This document shows, in pieces, positions 33,538 through 41,482 of a stretch of 64,000 nt of DNA. Source of the stretch: Jannaschia sp. GRR-S6-38 (lineage in GTDB: Bacteria; Pseudomonadota; Alphaproteobacteria; Rhodobacterales; Rhodobacteraceae); NCBI RefSeq assembly GCF_029853695.1, contig NZ_CP122537.1, forward strand, positions 744,001 through 808,000, written 5' to 3'. Below the pieces are notes generated by a model, which saw nothing but the letters and a program-made list of their open reading frames with translations, ran no database searches and had not been told where the DNA came from. Each line of letters begins with the position of its first letter. Position 1 is the stretch's first letter. The position numbers and the translations under genes were made by a program.

Positions 33538-33669
33538 ATGCCCCTGCCCGACCTGCCCGCGATCCTCGCCCTGCTGGGCACCGCCGCCATCGTCCTGATG
33601 CCGCTCTGCCTGCCGCCGCCGAAGCGCCGCGGGGCGCCCGCGCGACCCACCCGGCGCGCGGAGCGCTGA
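33538..33669 (+). CDS. Small single-span membrane protein, 43 aa
   Basis: ATG 33538 is preceded by GGAAGGAGACGCCC, a strong ribosome site at good spacing. The product has one hydrophobic helix (LPAILALLGTAAIVLMPLCL) and a basic, proline- and arginine-rich tail, predicting an N-out/C-in inner-membrane microprotein. It lies between the divergent starts of ileS and the 3' end of the flavoprotein gene. No family recognised; the evidence is the ribosome site plus the topology. Confidence 0.6.
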   Translation: MPLPDLPAILALLGTAAIVLMPLCLPPPKRRGAPARPTRRAER

Positions 33670-33676
33670 GCCGCGA

Positions 33677-35335
33677 TCATTGCGCCGCCGCGCGCCCGGC
33701 CTCGCGGTCGCGCTGCGCGGCGACGTGCTCCCAGACCTTCGAGATCACGACCGAGCCCTCGCCCACCGAGCTCGCCACCCGCTTGACCGAGCCCGCGCGC
33801 ACGTCGCCCACGGCGAAGACGCCGTCGAGCGAGGTGGCGAAGGGGCTGTCGCGGCCGACGGCCTCGCCGGTCAGAAGGAAGCCCTTGGCGTCACAATCGA
33901 CCTGCCGGTTCAGCCATTCCGTGTTGGGCGCGGCGCCCACCATCACGAAGAGCGCGCGGCTGTCGATGCGGTCGTCGCCCGGCGCGACGCCCGCGCCCTC
34001 GAGCCGGATCCCGGTCAGCGCGTCGCCGCCTTCCAGCGCCGCGACCTCGGTGCGGGTGCGGATCCGGATCCGGGGATCGGCCTCCAGCCGGCCCGAGAGA
34101 TAGGCGGACATGCTGTCGGCCAGCCCGTCGCCGCGCACCAGGAGATGCACGCAGCGAGCATAGCGCGACAGGAACATCGCGGCCTGCCCGGCCGAGTTGC
34201 CGCCGCCGATGATGGCGACCTCGGTGTCGCGGCAGTAGCGCGCCTCGACATCGGTGGCGGCGTAATAGACGCCCGCGCTCTCGAACGCCTCCAACCGCTC
34301 GAGCGGCAGGCGGCGGTATTGCACGCCGCAGGCCACCACGATCGACCGCGCGCGCGCGACCGCGCCGTCGTCGAGCGTGACGCGGAAGAGCCCGTCCGCC
34401 TGCCGCTCCAGCCCGGCGGCACGGCGGGGCACGGCGAAGCGGGTGCCGAACTTCATCGCCTGCACCTCGCCGCGGAAGCACAGATCCGCGCCCGAGATGC
34501 CGGTGGGAAAGCCCATGTAGTTCTCGATCCGGCTGGAGGTGCCGGCCTGCCCGCCGATGGTCGCGTCCTCGACCACCAGCGCCGACAGCCCCTCGGCCCC
34601 GGCATAGACGCCCGCGGCGATGCCGCCCGGGCCGCCGCCCACGATCAGCACGTCGTAGATGCGATCGTCGCCCAGATCGAGATCCAGCCCGTAGAGCCGG
34701 GCGATGCGGCGCGGGGTGGGATCGGCGATCACGGTGTCGCGGCCGAAGACCACGGCCGGCTCGCTGGGCGTGATCGAACAGCTTTCCGCGACCGCCGCCG
34801 CCTCGCCGCAGCCCAGGTCGAGCGTGCGGAAGGGGATGCGGTTGCGCGCGGCGAAGGCGCCGATGGCGCGGATATGGCGGTCGCGGTCCATGCCGATCAG
34901 CGTCAGGCTGGCCTGGCCGCTTTCCAGCAGGCGGCGGCGGCGGCCGGCCAGGACGGTGACGATGATGTCCGACATCTCGGGGATATGGGCCATCAGCTCG
35001 AGCAGGGCGTCGCGGGGCGCGGCCAGCAGGCGGCTGTCGGCGACCGCGCGCAGGCCCAGCATCGCCCGCGCGCCGGTCAGGAGCCCGATCTCGCCCGTGA
35101 ACTGGGTCGGGCCCAGCGTGGCGCCGTCGCCGTAGCGGCCGCCGGTGACGGGATCGACGGCCTCGAGCTCGCCCTCGAGCACATAGTGGAAGGTGTCGAC
35201 CGGGGCGCCGAGCGCGACCAGCATGGTGCCCGCGGGGACCGTGATCTCCTCGGCGATCTCGCGCAGCCGGGCGACGTGGTCGTCATGCAGCGGCGTGCGC
35301 GTCATGGTGCGCAGATCGGCGGCGAGGCTTTCCAT
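33677..35335 (-). CDS. Cyclic-nucleotide-binding-domain plus thioredoxin-reductase-like flavoprotein
   Basis: A 552-residue two-domain protein. Residues 15-130 form a cNMP-binding/Crp-like beta barrel (ITVPAGTMLVALGAPVDTFHYVLEGELEA, TQFTGEIGLLTG). Residues 230-545 form a pyridine-nucleotide oxidoreductase: FAD motif VLIVGGGPGGIAAGVYAGAEG, GGQAGTSSRIENYMGFPTGISG, the NADPH motif VAIIGGGNSAGQAAMFL and FAVGDVRAGSVKRVASSVGEG at the C-terminus. The catalytic CxxC of thioredoxin reductases is absent: the position after the IENYMGFP loop region carries no paired cysteines. It therefore probably transfers electrons differently. It is the last gene of a cluster with TIGR01620 and ycjX, two bases from the former. 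Confidence 0.88.
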   Translation of the reverse strand: MESLAADLRTMTRTPLHDDHVARLREIAEEITVPAGTMLVALGAPVDTFHYVLEGELEAVDPVTGGRYGDGATLGPTQFTGEIGLLTGARAMLGLRAVADSRLLAAPRDALLELMAHIPEMSDIIVTVLAGRRRRLLESGQASLTLIGMDRDRHIRAIGAFAARNRIPFRTLDLGCGEAAAVAESCSITPSEPAVVFGRDTVIADPTPRRIARLYGLDLDLGDDRIYDVLIVGGGPGGIAAGVYAGAEGLSALVVEDATIGGQAGTSSRIENYMGFPTGISGADLCFRGEVQAMKFGTRFAVPRRAAGLERQADGLFRVTLDDGAVARARSIVVACGVQYRRLPLERLEAFESAGVYYAATDVEARYCRDTEVAIIGGGNSAGQAAMFLSRYARCVHLLVRGDGLADSMSAYLSGRLEADPRIRIRTRTEVAALEGGDALTGIRLEGAGVAPGDDRIDSRALFVMVGAAPNTEWLNRQVDCDAKGFLLTGEAVGRDSPFATSLDGVFAVGDVRAGSVKRVASSVGEGSVVISKVWEHVAAQRDREAGRAAAQ

Positions 35336-35337
35336 GC

Positions 35338-36363
35338 TCAGGCTCCCTTCTGGCCGAAGAGCCCGGCCAGCGCGCGGCCCACGACATCGGTGATCCGCGG
35401 CGGACGGGTGTGGGTGAAGGGCAGCGGGCGGCAGACCTCCATCGCGGCGAGGCCCACCCGCGCGGTGAGCGCGCCGTTGACCACGCCCTCGCCGAAGCGG
35501 CGCGAGAGCTTGGCCAGCACGCCGCCGCCGGCGACCGAGTGGATCAGGTCGTCGCCCACCGCGACCGCGCCGGTGGCGGCCAGATGGGTCAGCACCGTGC
35601 GCGCCAGCCGCCAGGAGCCCAGCGTGCCGCCGCGCCCGCCATAGACCAGCGCGATGCGGCGGATCATCCGCAGGTTGGCGGTGAGCGCCGCGGCCACATC
35701 GGCCAGCGCCAGTGGCACCACCGCGGTGACCAGCGCGACCTGGCGGGCGGCGGCCTCGACCTCGCGGGTGGCGGCGGCGTCGAGCGGGGCCAGAAGGTCG
35801 GTCTCGGCATGGGCGATCACGGCGTCGGCGTCGAACAGGTCGTCGCGCCGCGCGGCCAGCGCCTCGCGGCCCCAGCGCGTGTCGGCGCGCCCGGCATAGA
35901 AGGCGACCAGCCGGTCCGAGAGCGCGCGCGCCCCTGTCAGGTCGGTGACGGCGGCGGCCTGGCGGCGCAGCGTGTCGATCCGGCCCAGCCGCGACAGGGC
36001 CACGATCTCGCGCATGGCGACGGCGAGGCAGGCCAGCAGGAAGGCCGCGACCAGCGCCGTGGCGACCCAGCCCAGCACCGCGTTGGCGGCCAGGAGCCCG
36101 GTCACGAATTCCCAGGCGGCGACGCCCAGCGCGAAGGTCAGAAGTGCGCCCAGCGTGGCCCAGAACCAGCCCGCGAGCGAGCGTTCGCGCCGCGCGGCCA
36201 AGAGCGCCACGGTCTGCATCGCGCGCCCCGAGGGCGAGGGCGCGACATCGTCGTCCGGAACCGGCGGCGCGGCCGCGGGGTCGGCGGCGGGCGCGCCCTC
36301 GGAGGGGTCGGCCTCGATCTCGAAGAGGACGGGCCTGTGCTTGCCGCGGCGGGCGTCGGTCAT
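35338..36363 (-). CDS. TIGR01620/DUF697 family membrane protein
   Basis: A 341-residue YcjF-type protein: a charged N-terminus with low-complexity Ala/Pro, two membrane helices (residues 70-115: WFWATLGALLTFALGVAAWEF and WVATALVAAFLLACLAVA) and a soluble DUF697 C-terminal domain (RIALVYGGRGGTLGSWRLARTVLTHLAATGAVAVGDDLI). It is encoded next to ycjX, as in many proteobacteria, where the pair is linked to envelope stress. The molecular role is not established. The spacing to the flavoprotein gene is 2 bases, so they are co-transcribed. Confidence 0.9.
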   Translation of the reverse strand: MTDARRGKHRPVLFEIEADPSEGAPAADPAAAPPVPDDDVAPSPSGRAMQTVALLAARRERSLAGWFWATLGALLTFALGVAAWEFVTGLLAANAVLGWVATALVAAFLLACLAVAMREIVALSRLGRIDTLRRQAAAVTDLTGARALSDRLVAFYAGRADTRWGREALAARRDDLFDADAVIAHAETDLLAPLDAAATREVEAAARQVALVTAVVPLALADVAAALTANLRMIRRIALVYGGRGGTLGSWRLARTVLTHLAATGAVAVGDDLIHSVAGGGVLAKLSRRFGEGVVNGALTARVGLAAMEVCRPLPFTHTRPPRITDVVGRALAGLFGQKGA

Positions 36364-36429
36364 CGGGCCGGTCCTTTGCTGCCTTCGGGGAAGGTGGCGC
36401 TTCGGGCCGCCGGGTTCAATGGAGCCGCC

Positions 36430-37827
36430 TCAGAGCCGGTCGGCCAGCAGGAAATCCGCCGCGCGGTCGAGGCGGATATGCGGCGGGCCCTCGCCGGGGC
36501 GCAGGGTCAGGGGCGCGGGGGCGAACTCCATCACGTCGTAATCGGCGTCGAGCCAGGCCTCGGCGCCTTCGCGGGCGGGGCCCAGCAGATGCGCGGGATC
36601 GTCGGGCAGCGCGCCGGGATAGAGCGCGGCCTCGCGCCCGGTGTCGAGCAGGCGACCGCGCACGACCCCGAGGCTGCCGCCGCCATGTTCGCGCGTCTCC
36701 TCGACCGTGGCGCGCAGGGCCGCGATCGCCATGGCGCGGGTCTGCGCGCCGGCGAAATCGGCACGGGCGCGGGCGTCGCGCACCATCGCCTCGAGGATGG
36801 CGGTCAGGCGCGCGTGCTGTTCGTGGTGCAGGTGGTCGGCCTTGGTCGCGGCAAACAGCACGCGGTCCACCCGCCGCGCGCCCAGAAGCGCCATCAGCCA
36901 GCCCAGCGCGCCGGGCTTGAAGGCGGTCAGCAGGTCGGCCATCGCGGCGCGCATCTCCTCGACCGCGCGGGGGCCGCGGCGGATCGCGCCCAGCACGTCG
37001 AGTAGCACGATCTGGCGGTCGAGCCGGGCGAAATGATCGCGGAAGAAGGGCTGCACGACCTGCCGCTTGTAGGCCTCGAAGCGGCGCGCCATCTCGCGGC
37101 GCAGGCTGCCGCGCGGGCCCTCGCCCGGGGGCATCGGCGCGAAGGTCAGCGCGGGCGAGCCCTCGAGCTCGCCGGGCAACAGGAAGCGGCCCGGGGTCAG
37201 GTCGTAGGCGCCGGCGGCGCGCAAGTCGCGCAGATCGGCGGTGTAGGCGCGGGCGAGCGCCTGGGCGGTCGGCTCGTCCAGCTTGGCGGCCGGGTCCACG
37301 GCGGCCAGCGCGGCGGCGTAGCCGGTGGCGCCCCAGTCCTTCAGGCGGCGCAGCGCGCGGGCGGACCAGTCGTCGAATTCCTTCTCCATCAGCCCGAGAT
37401 CGAGCAGCCATTCGCCGGGATAGTCGACGATATCGAGATGCACCGTCCGCGCGCCGCGGAGTCCCGCGAGCATCCCCGCGGGCCGGACCTTGAGCGACAG
37501 CCGCAGCTCGGAGACGGCGCGGGTGCCGTCGGGCCAGTGCGGCTGGCGGGCGGTCAGGTCGGCCAAATGCGCCTCGTAGTCGAAGCGCGGCACGGTGTCG
37601 TCGGGTTGGGGCTGCAGGAAGGCGGTCTCAATCCGCGCGCCGGCGGAGAAGCCGGGCATCCGGCCCCGGTCGATCAGGTTGGCGACGAGCGAGGTGATGA
37701 AGACGGTCTTGCCGGCGCGGCTGAGCCCGGTGACGCCCAGCCGGATGGTCGGATCGAACACGTCGGTGACCGAGGCCGCGACGTCCCCCACCCCGCGCGT
37801 CACCGCATCCGTGAACCGTCCGATCAT
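36430..37827 (-). CDS. YcjX family P-loop protein (DUF463)
   Basis: A 465-residue member of the YcjX family, nucleotide-binding proteins often controlled by envelope or heat stress. It has the P-loop GVTGLSRAGKTVFITSLVANL near the N-terminus, an extended family core (DIVDYPGEWLLDL, LPGELEGSPALTFAPMP, FARLDRQIVLLDVLGAI) and FAATKADHLHHEQHARL, which looks like a guanine-binding motif. Start codons at 37827, 37839 and 37875 are all in frame; 37827 has GGGGA at correct spacing. It forms an operon with TIGR01620 and the flavoprotein and diverges from ada. Confidence 0.9.
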   Translation of the reverse strand: MIGRFTDAVTRGVGDVAASVTDVFDPTIRLGVTGLSRAGKTVFITSLVANLIDRGRMPGFSAGARIETAFLQPQPDDTVPRFDYEAHLADLTARQPHWPDGTRAVSELRLSLKVRPAGMLAGLRGARTVHLDIVDYPGEWLLDLGLMEKEFDDWSARALRRLKDWGATGYAAALAAVDPAAKLDEPTAQALARAYTADLRDLRAAGAYDLTPGRFLLPGELEGSPALTFAPMPPGEGPRGSLRREMARRFEAYKRQVVQPFFRDHFARLDRQIVLLDVLGAIRRGPRAVEEMRAAMADLLTAFKPGALGWLMALLGARRVDRVLFAATKADHLHHEQHARLTAILEAMVRDARARADFAGAQTRAMAIAALRATVEETREHGGGSLGVVRGRLLDTGREAALYPGALPDDPAHLLGPAREGAEAWLDADYDVMEFAPAPLTLRPGEGPPHIRLDRAADFLLADRL

Positions 37828-37936
37828 GCCCGTCCCCATCCGAATTCCGCCCACAGATAGGCCGGGCGGGGGCAAAAGGGAAAGCGGCGCCCGAAATGCG
37901 GCTGCGCCGGCCGCGGGGCGGGGCTAGGCTCGGGTC

Positions 37937-38980
37937 ATGCTCTTCGCCCTGCCCTCCGACGACACGCTCTACGATGCGCTGCTGGCGCGCGATCCGGCCT
38001 GGGACGGCCGCGCCTGGGTGGCGGTGGGCTCGACGGGGGTGTTCTGCCGCCTGACCTGCCCGGCGCGAAAGCCCCGGCGCGAGAATTGCACCTTCCACGC
38101 TTCGATCGCCGCCTGCCTGGAGGCGGGGTTCCGGCCCTGCAAGCGATGCCATCCGCTGGCCGGCGGGACCGATCCGGCCACCGCCGACCTGCTGGCGGCG
38201 CTGGAGGCCGATCCGGGGCGGCGCTGGACCGAAGCCTGCGTGGCCGCGCGGGGCTGGGACCCATCGACCATCCGCCGGGCCTTCCGGCGGCAATTCGGCA
38301 TGACCTTCCTGACCATGGCGCGGCTGCGGCGGCTGGGCCGGGGCGCGGCGGAGCTGGCCGAGGGCGGCGCGGTGATCGCCGCGCAACAGGCCGCGGGCTT
38401 CGAGAGCGCGTCGGGCTTTCGCTGCGCCTTCGCGCGGTATCTGGGCGTGGCGCCCGGCACGCTGGCGCGCGACGGGCTCTTGCAGGCCGACTGGATCGAG
38501 ACCGCGCTGGGCGCGATGGTCGCGGTGGCGAGCCGGACGCATCTGCACCTTCTGGAATTCGCCGACCGCCCCGCCCTGCCGAACGAATTGCGGCGCCTCC
38601 GGGCGGAGGCGAAGGGGTCGCTCGGGCTCGGTCGGCTGCCGCCGGTGGACGCGGTGGCTGCGGAATTGGACGCCTTCCTGGCCGGGCGCGGCGCGGGCTT
38701 CGCCACGCCGCTGGAGCCCGCGGGCACGCCCTTCCAGCGGCAGGTCTGGGCGGCGCTGCGGGCGATTCCGCCGGGGCACACCCGCAGCTATTCCGAGATC
38801 GCCGCCGCCATCGGCCGGCCGGCGGCGACGCGCGCCGTTGCGCGGGCCAACGGGGCCAACCGGATCGCGGTGGTCATCCCCTGTCACCGGGTCATCGGGG
38901 CGGACGGGTCGCTGACCGGCTATGGCGGCGGGCTGTGGCGCAAGCGGCGGCTGATCGAGGCCGAGCGCGCCTATCGCTAG
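37937..38980 (+). CDS. ada: Bifunctional methylphosphotriester/O6-methylguanine-DNA methyltransferase and activator Ada
   Basis: A 347-residue three-part DNA repair protein and regulator. The N-terminal zinc domain has Cys 37, 41, 68 and 71 (FCRLTC, PCKRCHP), of which the first is the methyl-phosphotriester acceptor. The middle is an AraC-type helix-turn-helix (RRAFRRQFGMTFLTMARLRRL). The C-terminal alkyltransferase has active-site Cys 316 in VIPCHRV. Methylation of Cys 37 would turn it into an activator of its own promoter, the adaptive response. It is the standard order and length of E. coli Ada. Divergent from ycjX. Confidence 0.96.
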   Translation: MLFALPSDDTLYDALLARDPAWDGRAWVAVGSTGVFCRLTCPARKPRRENCTFHASIAACLEAGFRPCKRCHPLAGGTDPATADLLAALEADPGRRWTEACVAARGWDPSTIRRAFRRQFGMTFLTMARLRRLGRGAAELAEGGAVIAAQQAAGFESASGFRCAFARYLGVAPGTLARDGLLQADWIETALGAMVAVASRTHLHLLEFADRPALPNELRRLRAEAKGSLGLGRLPPVDAVAAELDAFLAGRGAGFATPLEPAGTPFQRQVWAALRAIPPGHTRSYSEIAAAIGRPAATRAVARANGANRIAVVIPCHRVIGADGSLTGYGGGLWRKRRLIEAERAYR

Positions 38981-39028
38981 GCCCCTGCCCCCTTCACCCT
39001 TGGCGCGCGGCGTGGCATGGCGCGCGGC

Positions 39029-39796
39029 ATGCCACGCTACGCCTTCCGCATCGAATATGACGGCGGCCCCTTCGCGGGCTGGCAGCGCCAGGACGGGCCG
39101 GCCTCGGTACAGCAGACGCTGGAGGAGGCGCTGCGGGTGCTGGAGCCCGCGATGCCCGCGATCGCCGCGGCGGGGCGCACGGATGCGGGCGTGCACGCAA
39201 CGGGGCAGGTCGCCCATGCCGAGCTGGCGCGCGACTGGGACCCGTTCCGGCTGTCGGAAGCGGTCAATCACCACCTGAGGCCCGCGCCGGTCGCGATCAC
39301 CGCCGGCGCGCGGGTGGCGGATGGCTGGCACGCGCGGTTCTCGGCCGTCGAGCGGCGCTATACCTACCGCATCGTCGCCCGCCGGGCGCCCCTGGTGCTG
39401 GATCGCGGGCAGGCCTGGCGCGTGCCCGGGCCGCTGGACGCCGACGCGATGCGCGCGGGCGCGGCGCATCTGGTGGGGCGGCACGATTTCACGACCTTCC
39501 GGGCGTCGATCTGCCAGGCGGCCTCACCGGTGAAGTCACTCGACGAGATCGCGGTTGAGGCGCTGCCGCATCCGGGCGGGCAGGAGATCCGCCTGCATCT
39601 GCGGGCGCGGTCCTTCCTGCACAACCAGGTGCGCTCGATCGCGGGCACGCTGGAGCGGGTGGGCGCGGGCGCCTGGCCGCCCGGGCGCGTGGCCGAGGTG
39701 CTGGCCGCGCGGGACCGCGCCGCCTGCGGGCCGGTGGCGCCGCCGGACGGGCTGTGCCTGACCGGCGTGGGCTACCCGGCGGATCCGTTCGGCTGA
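39029..39796 (+). CDS. truA: tRNA pseudouridine(38-40) synthase
   Basis: Isomerises uridines 38, 39 and 40 in the anticodon arm of many tRNAs. The 255-residue product carries catalytic Asp 52 in [17 protein letters not shown], plus the family runs [27 protein letters not shown] and [17 protein letters not shown]. An in-frame ATG four codons upstream (39017) is possible; the shorter form starts as intact TruA proteins usually do. It converges with the MarR gene and the stops overlap by 25 bases. Confidence 0.94.
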   Translation: MPRYAFRIEYDGGPFAGWQRQDGPASVQQTLEEALRVLEPAMPAIAAAGRTDAGVHATGQVAHAELARDWDPFRLSEAVNHHLRPAPVAITAGARVADGWHARFSAVERRYTYRIVARRAPLVLDRGQAWRVPGPLDADAMRAGAAHLVGRHDFTTFRASICQAASPVKSLDEIAVEALPHPGGQEIRLHLRARSFLHNQVRSIAGTLERVGAGAWPPGRVAEVLAARDRAACGPVAPPDGLCLTGVGYPADPFG

Positions 39797-40254
39797 TCGC
39801 GGGCGGCGTCGAGGAAGCGCCGCAGGGTTTCGAGATGGGCCAGGAGCTGATCCTGCGCGGCCGGGTCGAGCGCCGTCGCGGCGGTCGCGAGGTCGGGGGT
39901 CAGCGCGGCGATGGCGTCTTCGCGGAAGGCGCGGCCCGCCGGGGTCAGCCAGACCCGCTTGGAGCGCCCGTCGGCGGCGTTGGGCCGGAGTTCGACCCAG
40001 CCGCGCTTTTCGACTGTGGCGACCATGTGGCTCATGGTGGTCTTGGGGACCTGGAAGGCGCGGGCGAGGGTCAGGGGCGTCTGCCCGTCCGCGACCCGCA
40101 CGAGATGGTTGAGGATCGAGAAATGCGGCACCAGCACGCCCGGCGGCAGCCGCGCCTCGAAGAGCGCGCGGCTGAGCTGGGCGACGATCCCGACCTCGTT
40201 GAAGATCGCGAAGACGCGGCGCAGCGCGTCGGGATCGTGTTCGGAGTCAGGCAT
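39772..40254 (-). CDS. MarR-family transcriptional regulator
   Basis: A 160-residue winged-helix regulator. The DNA-binding part is [29 protein letters not shown] followed by the wing [20 protein letters not shown], both typical of MarR. It is translated from ATG 40254, within the last codons of the upstream nitroreductase-like gene (8-bp overlap), so the two form an operon. Two near-palindromic TACGATGTYGTA boxes lie just before that operon and are the obvious candidates for its own operator. The ligand may be a quinone, aromatic acid or electrophile; this cannot be inferred from sequence. Confidence 0.9.
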   Translation of the reverse strand: MPDSEHDPDALRRVFAIFNEVGIVAQLSRALFEARLPPGVLVPHFSILNHLVRVADGQTPLTLARAFQVPKTTMSHMVATVEKRGWVELRPNAADGRSKRVWLTPAGRAFREDAIAALTPDLATAATALDPAAQDQLLAHLETLRRFLDAARDQPNGSAG

Positions 40255-41356
40255 CGCGCATCCGGGTTTCGAGCGGCCAGCGCGGGGTGCGGGCCGTGCG
40301 AGCTGCATAGCCCAGAAGGCCGAGCATCTGAACCGTCCCGCCATCCGGCGCGGCGAGGGCATGCGCGCGCGCCAGATGGGCGGCCATCTCCGGATATTCC
40401 TGCAGCGCCTGGCTGACGGGGCGGATCGCCAGCCCCGCGCCGGTGGCGGCGAGGTTAAGGCGCAGCCAGCGGCGCCCGGCCGCGATCTGGTCGCGGCGCG
40501 TATTGCCGGGCGTCACCAGGGTCAGCATCGCGGGCGCGCCCATGATGATCGCGGCCTCGCCCTCGATCTGGCGGCGCGTGCCCGGGTTGTCGGGATCCAT
40601 CGCCGCCGCGCGGGTCAGGAGGCCGGCCCGCGCCAGCCCCTCCATCAGCGGGCCGCCCAGGTCGATGCCGTCGGGATTGGCCTCGATCTCGTTGCGGCCG
40701 ATGCGCAGCAGGTCGATGCTTTCCTTCAACGCGGCGGGGGTCGCCATCTCGGTCCGCCAGGCGTCCTGGGCGAGTTGGCGGAGGTCGTCGCGCAGGCGTC
40801 CGTCCAGATGCAGCGTGGCGTGGCGGGCCAGCGGCGCGGCGGCATCCGCGGTGACGGGGCGGAGTTCGAAGGCCGCCTTGTGGGATCGGCGTTCCATCAC
40901 ATGCGCGAAGAGCGGATCGGGCGTGCCGCCCGGCACGAGGCGCAGCCGCGCGACGGGGCCGGCCTCGCCCGCCGGGAAGAGCGTGGTTTCGGTGGCGAGA
41001 CCCTCCGCGTCGGCGGCCATGCGGGCGAGTTCGAGGAAACAGCCCATCCCGATGGTGAGCTGGCGGGCGAAGGGGTCGGTCACCAGCAGGTCGCGCGCCG
41101 GGTCGCGCCAGATGGTGATGCCGTCCGTGCCGATCAGCTCCGCCTCCCAAGGCTGGCGGTTGTGCGGATTGGGCGCGAGCAGCGCGTAGCTGAGCGCGCG
41201 CATCCGCGGATCGGCATAGGCCCCCGCCGCGTCCCAGGGGGCGAGCGCGGCATGGGGTGTGCGGGTGGCGGCGAAGGCGCCAATCCCGGCGCCCGCGGCG
41301 AGGACGGTTCCGCCGCCGATCAGGGCCAGGGTCTTTCTGCGGGAGAGGTCGGGCAT
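40247..41356 (-). CDS. Tat-exported nitroreductase-family (Acg-like) flavoprotein
   Basis: A 369-residue protein with a twin-arginine signal (LSRRKTLALIGGGTVLAAGAG) and a nitroreductase-fold body: ALLAPNPHNRQPWEAELIG resembles the FMN-binding start of the family, and ERRSHKAAFELRPV supplies further conserved basic residues, as in Acg-type proteins. Export of a flavoprotein would fit the Tat pathway, which carries folded cofactor proteins. It precedes and overlaps marR by 8 bp and has a strong GGAGG ribosome site. The substrate is unknown; Acg-like proteins may sequester FMN instead of reducing nitro compounds. Confidence 0.83.
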   Translation of the reverse strand: MPDLSRRKTLALIGGGTVLAAGAGIGAFAATRTPHAALAPWDAAGAYADPRMRALSYALLAPNPHNRQPWEAELIGTDGITIWRDPARDLLVTDPFARQLTIGMGCFLELARMAADAEGLATETTLFPAGEAGPVARLRLVPGGTPDPLFAHVMERRSHKAAFELRPVTADAAAPLARHATLHLDGRLRDDLRQLAQDAWRTEMATPAALKESIDLLRIGRNEIEANPDGIDLGGPLMEGLARAGLLTRAAAMDPDNPGTRRQIEGEAAIIMGAPAMLTLVTPGNTRRDQIAAGRRWLRLNLAATGAGLAIRPVSQALQEYPEMAAHLARAHALAAPDGGTVQMLGLLGYAARTARTPRWPLETRMRDA

Positions 41357-41367
41357 GACAGCCTCCT

Positions 41368-41407
41368 TTGATACGATGTTGTACTACATAGTACGATGTC
41401 GTATCAA
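41368..41407. promoter_or_regulatory. Tandem MarR-type operator boxes
   Basis: Two 12-bp near-palindromes, TACGATGTTGTA (41372-41383) and TACGATGTCGTA (41392-41403), have centres exactly 20 bp (two helical turns) apart. They lie inside a larger dyad whose ends are TTGATACGA (41368-41376) and TCGTATCAA (41399-41407). The array begins 11 bases before the nitroreductase start on the minus strand, where bound repressor would block transcription. The local MarR protein is the likely binder (inference). Confidence 0.8.
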
Positions 41408-41444
41408 TTGCAACGCGGGATTCCGGATTGCCCGTTCCCCGCGA

Positions 41445-41467
41445 ATTGGTTAGGACTTCTGACCAAT
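41445..41467 (+). promoter_or_regulatory. 23-bp palindrome just upstream of lldD
   Basis: ATTGGTTAGGA-C-TTCTGACCAAT: arms of 11 bases match at 9 positions. The core TTGGT...ACCAA is like the operator half-sites of GntR-family (FadR/LldR/PdhR type) regulators. It ends 3 bases before the AGGAGG ribosome site of lldD, so it could control lldD transcription. No GntR gene is in the window. It is distinct in sequence from the MarR-type boxes 40-70 bp upstream. Confidence 0.6.
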
Positions 41468-41482
41468 CCAGGAGGTCCGCCG

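Noticed and set aside
41396..41482. A longer lldD start at 41396
   Set aside because: It would place both the 23-bp palindrome and the ribosome site in coding sequence, and the added residues are not like LldD N-termini.
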